DNA of 64,000 nt from Blautia hominis (GCA_002270465.1 NQOF01000002.1:62001-126000); one strand, 5' to 3'. Shown: positions 37,480 to 46,080, numbered from the stretch's first letter. Made by a program: numbers and translations. The notes: a model not told the origin generated them from the letters alone.

Positions 37480-38928
37480 ATGAGTAAAAAAACAAAAGAA
37501 AACAAAAAAACAGAAAAAAAGAATAAGGGAAAAAGCAAGGTTGTCAAAAGAATACTGATAGCATTGCTGATCGTGCTGCTGCTGGCAGTGGTAGGAATTT
37601 ACTGTGCGGTAGGGTATTATTACCAGGATAAATTCTACAGCGGAACCACCATCAATGGATATGACTGCAGTGAAAAATCGGTGGACTACATCAAGGAGAT
37701 CATCAAAAAGGAAGCGGAAACTTATGCATTGACCATCAAAGAGCGGGATGACAAGCAGGATGTGGTACAGGCTGCTGACATCAAGCTGACTTATAAGGAT
37801 GACGGAGAACTGGAACAGCTTTTGAAGGACCAGAATTCCTGGCTGTGGATATTCAGCCTGGCAAAAAATAAGAATTATGAGGTGAGCCTGGATAATTCCT
37901 ATGATGAGGCAAGTCTGGATACGGTTATCAGCAGCCTGGCCTGTCTCAAGCCGGAAAATATGACAGCGCCGCAGGATGCTTATCTGGAGGATACCGGGGA
38001 AGCATATCAGATTGTCCCTGAGGTGGAAGGCAATACCCTGGATCAGGAAAAGACAGTGAAGGCGATCAAGGATGCTGTGAACGGAAGGAAAGGGGAAGTC
38101 TCCCTGGAGGAGTCAGGCTGTTATCAGGCGCCTGCTGTACGGCAGGATGACGCGGCTCTGACCCAGGAAAGAGATAAGCTGAATGCATTGACCACCATGC
38201 AGATCGTTCTGGATTTCGGTCATGGGCAGGAAACGATCACCAGAGACCTTTTGAAATCCTGGCTGAAGAAAGACGACGCTGGCAATTATTATTTTGACGA
38301 GCCTACGGTGAAGCAATATATTATTGACCTTTCCACAGTATACAACACTAAAGGAAAAGCTAGAGACTTTGTTACTACAGGCGGAAGTACGGTTCATCTT
38401 ACCGGAGGCGACTATGGCTGGCAGTTGTGGCAGGATAAGACCACAGAGTCCCTGATGAACACGCTCAATGCCGGACAGAGTACAACTTTGGAAGTGACCT
38501 GGCTGTACAAGGCACAGAAACATGACGGCAATGAGATTGACGGCACTTATGTGGAGATATCCATTTCCCAGCAGCATATGTGGTTCTATAAAAACGGCAG
38601 CCTTGTTGTGGATACTCCGGTAGTGACTGGTAATCCAAACACAGGACATGCAACACCGGCAGGAGGTGCCTGGAATCTGAAAGACAAAAAGAGTCCTTTC
38701 ACCCTTGTGGGGAAAAAGCCGGACGGAAGTATTGATTATGAAGAGCCGGTTACCTATTGGCTGCCATTCAACGGCGGCGTGGGCATCCACGACCTGGTGA
38801 AGAGGGATGCGTTCGGCGGTGATATCTATCTGAGCAATGGTTCTCATGGCTGTGTCAACACGCCGATTGATGCGGTACAAATGATTTACAATAATATTGA
38901 AGTGAATACACCGATTGTAGTGTATTAG
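37480..38928 (+). CDS. L,D-transpeptidase (YkuD) with peptidoglycan-binding domain
   Basis: A 482-residue cell-wall cross-linking enzyme. A Lys-rich cytoplasmic tail (residues 1-24) leads to one membrane helix (ILIALLIVLLLAVVGIYCAV), then repeated PG_binding_4-type modules (about residues 50-330) and a C-terminal YkuD domain. The catalytic cysteine is in SNGSHGCVNTP, where Asn replaces the usual Arg of HGCxR; HDLVKRDAFGG precedes it. The ATG at 37480 follows AAAGGGTGTG. Such enzymes make 3-3 cross-links or act on spore/vegetative wall; which is unknown. A CAGCCGGAG/CTCCGGCTG hairpin without T-run follows the stop. Confidence 0.92.
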   Translation: MSKKTKENKKTEKKNKGKSKVVKRILIALLIVLLLAVVGIYCAVGYYYQDKFYSGTTINGYDCSEKSVDYIKEIIKKEAETYALTIKERDDKQDVVQAADIKLTYKDDGELEQLLKDQNSWLWIFSLAKNKNYEVSLDNSYDEASLDTVISSLACLKPENMTAPQDAYLEDTGEAYQIVPEVEGNTLDQEKTVKAIKDAVNGRKGEVSLEESGCYQAPAVRQDDAALTQERDKLNALTTMQIVLDFGHGQETITRDLLKSWLKKDDAGNYYFDEPTVKQYIIDLSTVYNTKGKARDFVTTGGSTVHLTGGDYGWQLWQDKTTESLMNTLNAGQSTTLEVTWLYKAQKHDGNEIDGTYVEISISQQHMWFYKNGSLVVDTPVVTGNPNTGHATPAGGAWNLKDKKSPFTLVGKKPDGSIDYEEPVTYWLPFNGGVGIHDLVKRDAFGGDIYLSNGSHGCVNTPIDAVQMIYNNIEVNTPIVVY

Positions 38929-39060
38929 GAAAACAGCCGGAGTTTATATGCTCCGGCTGAAACTATGTCCAGAAATCAGGATTTTGCCTTTATACCCATA
39001 AAACAGCAGTGCTGTGACGCGGGAAGGTGTAAACGCGTGTATTGTTTTTGCGGTTTTCTG

Positions 39061-39089
39061 TTGAAATTTGCGTGTAAAACTGATATAAT
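39061..39089 (+). promoter_or_regulatory. Promoter of the amino-acid ABC operon
   Basis: TTGAAA (39061-39066), 17-base spacer, TATAAT (39084-39089), 74 bases before the binding-protein gene. Confidence 0.7.
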
Positions 39090-39162
39090 GCTAATCAGTT
39101 GAATAAAAATACATAATATACATTAATAATGCATAAAAATGAATGCATAAGGAGAGAGGAAT

Positions 39163-39942
39163 ATGAAAAAATTAGCAGCAGCAGCTTTAGTAGCTGCCAT
39201 GGTACTGTCTCTGGCAGGATGCGGCAGCAGCACAAAGAAAATTGAGTCAAAAGAGGATCTGAAGGATGCCGTTATCGGCGTACAGCTTGGAACAACAGGT
39301 GATACTACGGTATCAGAACCTTCTGTGGGGGCCAAAGAAGTAAAGCGCTATAACAAAGGCGCTCAGGCAATCCAGGCGCTGAAAAAAGGCCAGATTGACT
39401 GTGTGGTGATCGATACAGAGCCGGCCAAGAAATTTGTTGAGCTGAATGACGACCTGAAGATGATCGAGGACCAGTTTGATGATGAGCAGTATGCCATCAG
39501 TATGAAAAAGGGAAATACAGAGTTGAAAGATGCCTTCAACAAAGCTCTGGGAGAACTGGAAGAGGAAGGTGTTCTTTCCGATATCATAAACAATTACATT
39601 GGCGATGAGGCGGGCAAAAACCCATATGAATCACCTGCGGATGCTGACCGTTCCAAAGGCAAACTGGTAATGGCGACCAACGCGGAATTTGAGCCGTGGG
39701 AATACCACGACGGTGAATCTATTGTGGGTATCGACGTAGATATTGCTCAGGCTATCTGTGACAAACTGGGATATGAGCTGGAAGTTTCCGATATGGAATT
39801 TGACGCGATCCTTCCTGCAGTGCAGTCCGGAAAAGCAGACTTTGGTGCAGCCGGTATGACTGTAAATGAAGAACGTCTGGAAAGTGTTGATTTTACGGAT
39901 ACTTATGCAAATGCAAGCCAGGTTATCATAGTAAAGAAATAA
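39163..39942 (+). CDS. Amino-acid-binding lipoprotein with permuted domain order
   Basis: A 259-residue SBP_bac_3 lipoprotein for polar amino acid uptake. Residues 1-20 are a lipoprotein signal ending in LAGC (C20 lipidated). In ordinary family members a stretch like KLVMATNAEFEPWEY comes first and IESKEDLK-IGVQLGTTGD comes second. Here the order is reversed: residues 27-147 are the usual C-terminal half (VIGVQLGTTGD, YNKGAQAIQALKKGQIDCVV, then the ending NNYIG), a linker covers 148-166, and 167-259 are the usual N-terminal half (KLVMATNAEF, then GIDVDIAQAI, DAILPAVQSGKAD, SQVIIVKK at the very end). The frame is continuous and the operon is intact. The family call is firm; the permutation is read from motif order. 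Confidence 0.9.
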   Translation: MKKLAAAALVAAMVLSLAGCGSSTKKIESKEDLKDAVIGVQLGTTGDTTVSEPSVGAKEVKRYNKGAQAIQALKKGQIDCVVIDTEPAKKFVELNDDLKMIEDQFDDEQYAISMKKGNTELKDAFNKALGELEEEGVLSDIINNYIGDEAGKNPYESPADADRSKGKLVMATNAEFEPWEYHDGESIVGIDVDIAQAICDKLGYELEVSDMEFDAILPAVQSGKADFGAAGMTVNEERLESVDFTDTYANASQVIIVKK

Positions 39943-39957
39943 AGAGGACCCTTGAAA

Positions 39958-39994
39958 AGAAAAGCTGCTGACAATCCTGCCGGCAGCTTTCCTT
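39958..39994 (+). promoter_or_regulatory. Hairpin between binding protein and permease genes
   Basis: AAAGCTGC (39961-39968) and GCAGCTTT (39983-39990) pair perfectly over a 14-base loop, with only CC then TTGC following. Such stems after a binding-protein gene often stabilise its mRNA or partly terminate, so that more binding protein than permease is made. Confidence 0.6.
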
Positions 39995-40021
39995 GCGGGA
40001 GAAAGTAAGACAGGTGGAAAA

Positions 40022-40717
40022 ATGTGTGTATTAGGGATTTCACAACAGCTTTATAACAACTTTATAAAAGATGACCGGTATATGTGGCTGCTGGAAGGTT
40101 TGAGAAATACACTGCTCATCACACTTCTGGCAGTGATCATCGGTATCATCATCGGATTTTTGGTAGCCATTGTGCGTTCCAGCCATGACAAAAACGGTTC
40201 TTTTAAGATCCTGAACGGGGTATTTAAAGTTTATCTGACGGTTATCCGCGGTACGCCAACCATGATTCAGTTATTGATCATGAATTTTGTTATTTTTGGC
40301 AGCTTTTCCATCAACCCTGTGCTGGTGGGCGGCCTTGCTTTTGGTATTAACTCAGGAGCGTATGTGGCGGAGATTGTCCGTTCCGGTATTATGTCAGTGG
40401 ACCAGGGACAGTTTGAAGCCGGGCGTTCTCTGGGGCTTAACTATTCCCAGACCATGAAGTCCATTGTTATGCCCCAGGCATTTAAAAATGTGCTTCCTGC
40501 ACTGGTCAATGAAATGATCGTGCTCTTAAAAGAGACTTCTATTGTGGGCTACATCGGTATGATGGATCTGACAAAGGGCGCTATGCTGATCCAGAGCCGT
40601 ACTTATAATGCGTACCTGCCCCTGCTGGCAGCCGCCCTGATTTATCTGGTACTGGTTATGATTTTAACAGCATGTATGAATAAGCTGGAAAGGAAGTTGA
40701 GAACCAATGAGCGATAA
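40022..40717 (+). CDS. Amino-acid ABC transporter permease
   Basis: A 231-residue HisM/GlnP-type permease with about five helices. The EAA-like coupling loop reads [33 protein letters not shown], and the periplasmic [14 protein letters not shown] motif is characteristic of polar amino acid importers. The ATG at 40022 follows AGGTGG. It overlaps the ATPase gene by 11 bases. Only one permease is encoded, so it should act as a homodimer. Confidence 0.95.
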   Translation: MCVLGISQQLYNNFIKDDRYMWLLEGLRNTLLITLLAVIIGIIIGFLVAIVRSSHDKNGSFKILNGVFKVYLTVIRGTPTMIQLLIMNFVIFGSFSINPVLVGGLAFGINSGAYVAEIVRSGIMSVDQGQFEAGRSLGLNYSQTMKSIVMPQAFKNVLPALVNEMIVLLKETSIVGYIGMMDLTKGAMLIQSRTYNAYLPLLAAALIYLVLVMILTACMNKLERKLRTNER

Positions 40718-41447
40718 CAACATTTTACTGGAAGTACAGGGGCTTAAGAAAGCTTTTGGAGAGAATAACGTGCTGGACGGCATAACAACGGATATCCGTC
40801 AGGGTGAAGTGGTTGCGGTCATTGGTCCTTCCGGTTCCGGTAAATCCACATTTCTTCGTTCCCTGAACCTGCTGGAAGTGCCCACAGGCGGCAGGATTTT
40901 GTTTGAGGGTACAGATATTACGGACCCAAAGGTTGATATCAACCGTCACCGCCAGAAGATCGGCATGGTATTCCAGCAGTTTAACCTTTTTCCGAACATG
41001 ACAGTAAAGGAAAATATTATGCTGGCCCCTGTGAAGTTAAAACTCATGACACAGAGCGAAGCGTCACAGAAAGCGGATGAGCTTCTGGCAAGAGTCGGGC
41101 TCCCGGAAAAAGCAGACACATACCCGGACATGCTCTCAGGCGGCCAGAAACAGAGGATTGCTATCGCAAGAGCACTGGCTATGAACCCGGATGTTATGCT
41201 GTTTGACGAACCCACTTCCGCCCTGGACCCTGAAATGGTGGGGGAAGTGCTGGAGCTTATGAAAGAACTGGCAGAGTCCGGAATGACCATGGTGGTTGTC
41301 ACCCATGAGATGGGATTCGCCAAAGAGGTGGCATCCAGGGTGATCTTCATTGATGAGGGAAAGATCCAGGAGGAAAACCATCCAAAGGAATTTTTTGAAA
41401 ACCCGAAAAATCCCAGATTAAGAGAATTTTTATCAAAAGTATTATAA
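40707..41447 (+). CDS. Amino-acid ABC transporter ATP-binding protein
   Basis: A 246-residue GlnQ/HisP-type ATPase. Walker [11 protein letters not shown]-loop [11 protein letters not shown], signature [15 protein letters not shown], Walker [15 protein letters not shown] and the switch histidine in VVTHEM are all present. It is the last gene of the three-gene importer and ends 2 bases before a long terminator stem. The transported amino acid cannot be assigned. Confidence 0.96.
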   Translation: MSDNNILLEVQGLKKAFGENNVLDGITTDIRQGEVVAVIGPSGSGKSTFLRSLNLLEVPTGGRILFEGTDITDPKVDINRHRQKIGMVFQQFNLFPNMTVKENIMLAPVKLKLMTQSEASQKADELLARVGLPEKADTYPDMLSGGQKQRIAIARALAMNPDVMLFDEPTSALDPEMVGEVLELMKELAESGMTMVVVTHEMGFAKEVASRVIFIDEGKIQEENHPKEFFENPKNPRLREFLSKVL

Positions 41448-41449
41448 TG

Positions 41450-41517
41450 ACCGGGGACAGGACAGGAGAGATGGATCTAAGATCTTCCTGTCCTTTGCTG
41501 TTTAGTCCCCGGTTTTC
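41450..41517 (+). terminator. Terminator after the amino-acid ABC operon
   Basis: ACCGGGGAC pairs with GTCCCCGGT, enclosing a second stem AGGACAGGA with TCCTGTCCT, followed by TTTCT. Confidence 0.85.
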
Positions 41518-41605
41518 TGCTATTATCCACTGTACAGCGGAGCCAAAATGCATTATAATTTCTGTCATTTTTTTAACAAAAACCGTCCAAATCTTGTAAT
41601 TAGGA

Positions 41606-41633
41606 TTGAAAAATTCTGGATTTCTGTTAAAAT
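41606..41633 (+). promoter_or_regulatory. Promoter of gpmI
   Basis: TTGAAA (41606-41611), 16-base spacer, TAAAAT (41628-41633), 52 bases before the start codon. Confidence 0.55.
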
Positions 41634-41685
41634 AAAAAAGGTATAAGACGCAGAAATGGAATTTGACATATAAAGGAGAGAAAAT

Positions 41686-43227
41686 ATGAGTAAAAAACCA
41701 ACCGTATTAATGATTCTCGATGGATATGGCCTGAACGACAATTGTGAGGCGAATGCCGTATGCGAGGCAAAGACCCCTATTATGGACCAGTTAAAATCCC
41801 AGTGCCCCTTTGTAAAGGGCAATGCAAGCGGAATGGCAGTAGGCCTTCCGGAAGGTCAGATGGGAAACTCCGAGGTGGGTCATCTGAATATGGGTGCAGG
41901 CCGCATTGTCTACCAGGAGCTGACGAGGATCACAAAAGAGATTGAAGACGGTGATTTCTTTCAGAACGAAGCGCTGCTGAAAGCAGTACGCAATGCAAAA
42001 GCAAATGATTCCGCACTGCATTTATTCGGACTTCTTTCTGACGGTGGTGTGCACAGCCATAATACTCATGTATATGGTATTCTGGAGCTGGCTAAGAGAG
42101 AAGGGCTTTCCAAAGTATTTGTACACTGCTTCCTGGACGGACGTGATACTCCTACCACAGCGGGCAAAGAATATATCAAAGAGCTGAATGACAAGATGAA
42201 AGAGCTGGGTGTAGGCCAGGTAGCATCTGTTATGGGACGCTACTATGCCATGGACCGTGACAACCGCTGGGACCGTGTGGAGAGAGCATACAATGTTATG
42301 ACAAAAGGGGAAGGAAATCAGGCAGAGTGCCCAGTTTGCGCGGTGAAAGATTCCTATGCGGCAGAGAAGACAGATGAATTTGTAGAGCCGACAGCCATTG
42401 TAAAGGACGGTCAGCCGGTTGGGATCATCAAAGACAAAGATTCTGTGATCTTCTTTAACTTCCGTCCTGACAGAGCCCGTGAGATCACAAGAGCTTTCTG
42501 TGATGACGAGTTTACCGGATTTGCAAGAGATAAGAGGCTGGATCTGACATATGTATGCTTCACTGAGTATGATCCCACCATCCCCAATAAAGACGTGGCC
42601 TTCCATAAGGTAGCTATCAGTAATACGTTCGGTGAATTCCTGGCTGCCAATGGCATGACGCAGGCACGTATCGCGGAGACGGAGAAATATGCACACGTTA
42701 CATTCTTTTTTAACGGCGGTGTGGAGGAGCCAAACAAAGGGGAGGACAGAATCCTGGTGAAATCCCCCAAGGTTGCCACATATGACCTGAAACCGGAGAT
42801 GAGCGCATACGAAGTTTGCGACAAGCTGACAGAGGCCATTCGTTCCGGCAAATACGATGTGATCATCATCAACTTTGCAAATCCGGATATGGTAGGCCAT
42901 ACAGGTGTGGAAGATGCGGCTATCAAAGCCGTGGAAGCCGTGGATGCATGTGTGGGCAAAGCCGTGGATGCTGTGAAGGAAGTGGACGGACAGATGTTCA
43001 TCTGCGCGGACCATGGAAACGCGGAGCAGCTGAAAGACTATGTGACGGGCGAAACCTTTACTGCTCACACAACAAATCCGGTGCCGTTTATCCTGGTCAA
43101 TGCAGAACCGGGTTATGGTCTGAGAGAGGGCGGATGCCTGGCAGATATTGCACCTACATTGATTGAAATGATGGGGATGGAACAGCCGAAAGAAATGACC
43201 GGAAAATCCCTGCTGATCAAGAAATGA
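41686..43227 (+). CDS. gpmI: Phosphoglycerate mutase, cofactor-independent
   Basis: A 513-residue Mn-dependent phosphoglycerate mutase of the alkaline phosphatase superfamily. The first metal site is in TVLMILDGYGLND, the phosphoserine in GQMGNSEVGHLNMGAGR, and further ligands in INFANPDMVGHTGV and FICADHGNAEQL. Length is standard. AAAGGAGAGAAAAT precedes the ATG. It has its own promoter and terminator, separate from gap-pgk-tpiA. Confidence 0.98.
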   Translation: MSKKPTVLMILDGYGLNDNCEANAVCEAKTPIMDQLKSQCPFVKGNASGMAVGLPEGQMGNSEVGHLNMGAGRIVYQELTRITKEIEDGDFFQNEALLKAVRNAKANDSALHLFGLLSDGGVHSHNTHVYGILELAKREGLSKVFVHCFLDGRDTPTTAGKEYIKELNDKMKELGVGQVASVMGRYYAMDRDNRWDRVERAYNVMTKGEGNQAECPVCAVKDSYAAEKTDEFVEPTAIVKDGQPVGIIKDKDSVIFFNFRPDRAREITRAFCDDEFTGFARDKRLDLTYVCFTEYDPTIPNKDVAFHKVAISNTFGEFLAANGMTQARIAETEKYAHVTFFFNGGVEEPNKGEDRILVKSPKVATYDLKPEMSAYEVCDKLTEAIRSGKYDVIIINFANPDMVGHTGVEDAAIKAVEAVDACVGKAVDAVKEVDGQMFICADHGNAEQLKDYVTGETFTAHTTNPVPFILVNAEPGYGLREGGCLADIAPTLIEMMGMEQPKEMTGKSLLIKK

Positions 43228-43251
43228 TCCGCTAAATACAACGGAATGTTA

Positions 43252-43308
43252 AAGAGCGCTGTTCTTGCAGCCGGTTTACAGCAGCCGGCGGGGAACAGCG
43301 TTCTTTTT
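43252..43308 (+). terminator. Terminator after gpmI
   Basis: AAGAGCGCTGTTC pairs with GAACAGCGTTCTT (one wobble), with an inner CCGG/CCGG pairing in the loop, followed by TTT. Confidence 0.88.
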
Positions 43309-43362
43309 GTGCTGCGGAAAAGTTCGGTCAAACTTTCTTATGCGGCAGGATGCAGATCAGGG

Positions 43363-43523
43363 GTTACTATTCAGCCTTCCGGCTTCATAGCAACAAAAGC
43401 ATGCACAGTACTGCCCTTCAGGGTACAGACTGCATAAACCGCAGTCTGGCGCGTGGCTGTCTCGGGATTGCCTTGCAATTGCAAGGCAACACCTCACGGG
43501 ACAGAGGAAGGCTGAACTGTTAC
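43363..43523. repeat. Dispersed structured repeat, copy E
   Basis: 161 bases bounded by GTTACTATTCAGCCTTCC and GGAAGGCTGAACTGTTAC (15 of 18 positions inverted). Inside are a CAGACTGC/GCAGTCTG hairpin (43426-43448), a CTGTCTCG/CGGGACAG stem and, nested in it, a perfect 22-base palindrome at 43468-43489 (TTGCCTTGCAA and its complement). It ends 3 bases before the AraC gene stop. The outer ends match copies C and F in type. Confidence 0.75.
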
Positions 43524-43525
43524 GA

Positions 43526-44401
43526 TCATGGAAACTTCTGAAATCCGGAAGGGTCAAAGAATTTGCGGTAAACAGCAGGAGTGAAATCCAGGTCTTTTTT
43601 AAATGCCCGGATAAAGTGTGAGGTACTGGAAAAGCCGCATTCTGCCGCTATGGCGTCTATGGAGAGTGTAGTTTCCATGACCAGCTCCCTTGCATGCCGC
43701 AGGCGGAGGGTGGACAGGTACTCATGAGGGGAGGAGCCGGTCTCGGCCTTAAAAACCCTTGAAAAGTGATATTTGCTCAGGGCTGTTTGGCGTGCTGCAT
43801 CCTCCACGGTAACGGGTTCCTGAAAGTGTGTTTCCAGATAGCGGCAGGCTTTTTGGATGGATGGGCTGGGAGGCTTCCGGATCTTGGCAGCAAGGGAGCC
43901 CAGTAAGGTGTGGACCATGGAAGACAGGCGGTGGTCATCAGGCTGGGGAAGGCGGAGCTGGTCCAAAATCTGCTGGAAGGTTAAGGCGGCCTCGGATTTA
44001 TTCCGGAATAAGGCACCGTTTTTCCGGTAGAGGTATTCACAGTAGTCCGGGGTGATGTTCCCGTCAAAGTGAAAGAACTGGAATCTGACCTGTCTTGGGG
44101 TATAATAGTGGTGCGGGTGCATACAGTCCAGAAGGACAATATCTCCTGTTGCGGCTGTGAAGGCGTGCTCTCTGTATGTAAAGTGCAGTTCTCCTGACAG
44201 GATGCAGAAGAAAAGGTAAGAGTGCAGACCACTCCGCCGGACCTGGTAGGGCGGCGCACAGAGATATTCAGCGCCCCAGTAGACGCAGAAGAGATATTCC
44301 TTGGCAAAGGGGGAAGGAGAGTGGAAGTAAATCCCTTTTTTGCTCATGATTCCCCGCTCTCCCGGGATCATACCTTCCTCGTGTATTTTTTCCAGTATCA
44401 T
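43526..44401 (-). CDS. AraC-family transcriptional regulator
   Basis: A 291-residue regulator with an N-terminal cupin-like sensor domain (about residues 25-160, including DIVLLDCMHPHHYY) and a C-terminal double helix-turn-helix (ARQTALSKYHFSRVFKAETGSSPHEYL, then IAAECGFSSTSHFIRAFKKDLDFTPAVYRK). The ATG at 44401 follows AGGAGGCTGCC. It is divergent from the UroD-like methyltransferase gene and is its likely regulator. The inducer is unknown. Confidence 0.92.
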   Translation of the reverse strand: MILEKIHEEGMIPGERGIMSKKGIYFHSPSPFAKEYLFCVYWGAEYLCAPPYQVRRSGLHSYLFFCILSGELHFTYREHAFTAATGDIVLLDCMHPHHYYTPRQVRFQFFHFDGNITPDYCEYLYRKNGALFRNKSEAALTFQQILDQLRLPQPDDHRLSSMVHTLLGSLAAKIRKPPSPSIQKACRYLETHFQEPVTVEDAARQTALSKYHFSRVFKAETGSSPHEYLSTLRLRHARELVMETTLSIDAIAAECGFSSTSHFIRAFKKDLDFTPAVYRKFFDPSGFQKFP

Positions 44402-44575
44402 AGGCAGCCTCCTTATAGCACAAAATGTATATTAATGAGCATGAATGAGTAGTGAAAAAACTATAAGAATAGTATATATTAGGAGTTAGAAACAAGCAAG
44501 ACGGAAATGTGGAGACTTGTGGGTAATTATTATCTGCGCACGTTTTGTTTATTATGAGGCATTGTGTGCTTAGGA

Positions 44576-44717
44576 TGTACAGTAAAACAGGGTAAAGTAT
44601 TTTGCTGATGGGTGTACAGCAATAGAAAGCTTATAACTGTTGTCAGCAGTTATGGTTACCAAGTGTTTTGGGTATCTGCGCAGGTGGATTTCAATTTTGG
44701 GGGATGCTTTCTATACT
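44576..44717 (+). promoter_or_regulatory. Candidate control region of the UroD-like gene
   Basis: The 335-base divergent gap holds two direct TGTACAG repeats (44576-44582, 44613-44619), an inverted repeat ATAACTG/CAGTTAT (44633-44653) and a possible promoter TTTCAA-17-TATACT (44689-44717). Some of these may bind the AraC regulator. Nothing coding is seen. Confidence 0.4.
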
Positions 44718-44736
44718 GTGAGAAAGGAGAAGTGTT

Positions 44737-45993
44737 ATGACATCAAGAGAAAGAGTTCGGGCGGCGTTTGAACACAGGCAGCCGGATAAGGTGCCGGTAG
44801 ATTTTGGGGGTATGTGCTGTTCCATGATCAATGCCATTGTGCTGAAGGACCTGCGGGCATATTATGGGCTGGAGTACCGTCCGCCGAAAATCAATGACAT
44901 GTCCACCATGACAGCTTTTGTGGAGCCTGATCTTGCAGACTGTCTGGGATGTGATGTGCAGCAGCTTTATAATTATGGAGATACTTACGGACATATTAAT
45001 ACAGACTGGAAAGAGTGGAAATACCGCGGTGAGACAGTTCTGATCCCATCCAACGCAGTTGTAAAGGATGACGGTAAGGGTGGTTATTTTGTATATCCGG
45101 AAGGGGATGACACCCTGCCGCCGTCCGGTCATATGCCGGCCAATGGATTTTATTTTGACAATCTGACACGTACACCGGAATTTGATGAGGATGAGGCCAA
45201 TCCCGATGACAATGTGGAAGATTATACCCATGTGACAGATGAACAGATTGCCTACCACAAAAAAGTTCTGGCAGAAGTGAGAGGCTCACAGAGAGCCATT
45301 CAGGTGGGGCCTGGCTATTTTGGACTGGGTGACGCTAATAATATACCGGGACCGAATCTGAAGAATCCCAGGGGGATCCGAAGTATTCAGGAGTGGTATA
45401 TGGCCCCCCTTCTCTATCCTGAATATGTGGAGGAGGTTTTTGAGAAGGGAACAGAGATTGCCATTGAAAGTTTCAGGAAATACTGGGATGCATTCGGTTC
45501 AGATATTGATATCCTGTTTATCTGCGGTACGGACTTTGGAACCCAGAGAGGGCCTTTTATGAGTCCGGAAGTATTCCGGGACCTGTATATGCCTTATTAT
45601 AAAAAGATGAATGACTGGGTGCATGCGCACACAACATGGAAAACACTGAAACACTGCTGCGGCGGTATTTTCCCTATCCTGCCCTACATGATCGAGGGCG
45701 GATTTGACGGGATCAATCCGGTACAATGTTCCGCGGAGGGAATGGATCCCAAAACGCTGAAGGATACATACGGCAAAGATATTGTGTTCTGGGGCGGCGG
45801 TGTGGATACGCAGCAGGTACTGCCCTTTGGCAGGCCGGAGGAAGTGCGCAGGCAGGTCCTGGAGCGGCTGGAGATATTCTCTAAGGACGGAGGATATGTT
45901 TTCAACACCATACATAATATTCAGGCCAACACACCCATTGAAAATATAGTTGCTATGATTGATGCGGTAAAAGAGTTCAACGGGGATAAGTAA
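44737..45993 (+). CDS. UroD-family methyltransferase (corrinoid-type candidate)
   Basis: A 418-residue protein of the uroporphyrinogen decarboxylase fold (MTSRERVRAAFEHRQPDKVPVDFGG). The heme-pathway enzyme is shorter, about 350 residues, and these longer anaerobe proteins are generally methyltransferases that act with corrinoid proteins. A possible zinc/thiol region is LKHCCGGIFPILPYMIEGG. No corrinoid protein or activase gene is adjacent, so the pathway (for example O-demethylation of methoxylated aromatics) is inference only. It is preceded by AAAGGAGAAGTG and divergent from the AraC gene. Confidence 0.75.
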   Translation: MTSRERVRAAFEHRQPDKVPVDFGGMCCSMINAIVLKDLRAYYGLEYRPPKINDMSTMTAFVEPDLADCLGCDVQQLYNYGDTYGHINTDWKEWKYRGETVLIPSNAVVKDDGKGGYFVYPEGDDTLPPSGHMPANGFYFDNLTRTPEFDEDEANPDDNVEDYTHVTDEQIAYHKKVLAEVRGSQRAIQVGPGYFGLGDANNIPGPNLKNPRGIRSIQEWYMAPLLYPEYVEEVFEKGTEIAIESFRKYWDAFGSDIDILFICGTDFGTQRGPFMSPEVFRDLYMPYYKKMNDWVHAHTTWKTLKHCCGGIFPILPYMIEGGFDGINPVQCSAEGMDPKTLKDTYGKDIVFWGGGVDTQQVLPFGRPEEVRRQVLERLEIFSKDGGYVFNTIHNIQANTPIENIVAMIDAVKEFNGDK

Positions 45994-46020
45994 AAATATT
46001 TGTACAAAATTGCAGGGTAA

Positions 46021-46059
46021 AACAAGGCGGGAATTTGTGAAAGTTTCCGTCTTGTTTTT
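46021..46059 (+). terminator. Terminator after the UroD-like gene
   Basis: ACAAGGCGGGAA pairs with TTTCCGTCTTGT (with wobbles) across about ten bases, followed by TTTTT. Confidence 0.75.
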
Positions 46060-46080
46060 GCGAATTTCCTGTGCTATGAT
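46052..46080 (+). promoter_or_regulatory. Possible promoter of the surface-protein operon
   Basis: TTGTTT (46052-46057), 17-base spacer, TATGAT (46075-46080). The -35 overlaps the T-run of the preceding terminator. The leader after it contains three GGGG-starting repeats before the start codon. Confidence 0.4.

Noticed and set aside
42022-43068. Long minus-strand open frame opposite gpmI
   Set aside because: Antisense shadow of a conserved glycolytic gene.
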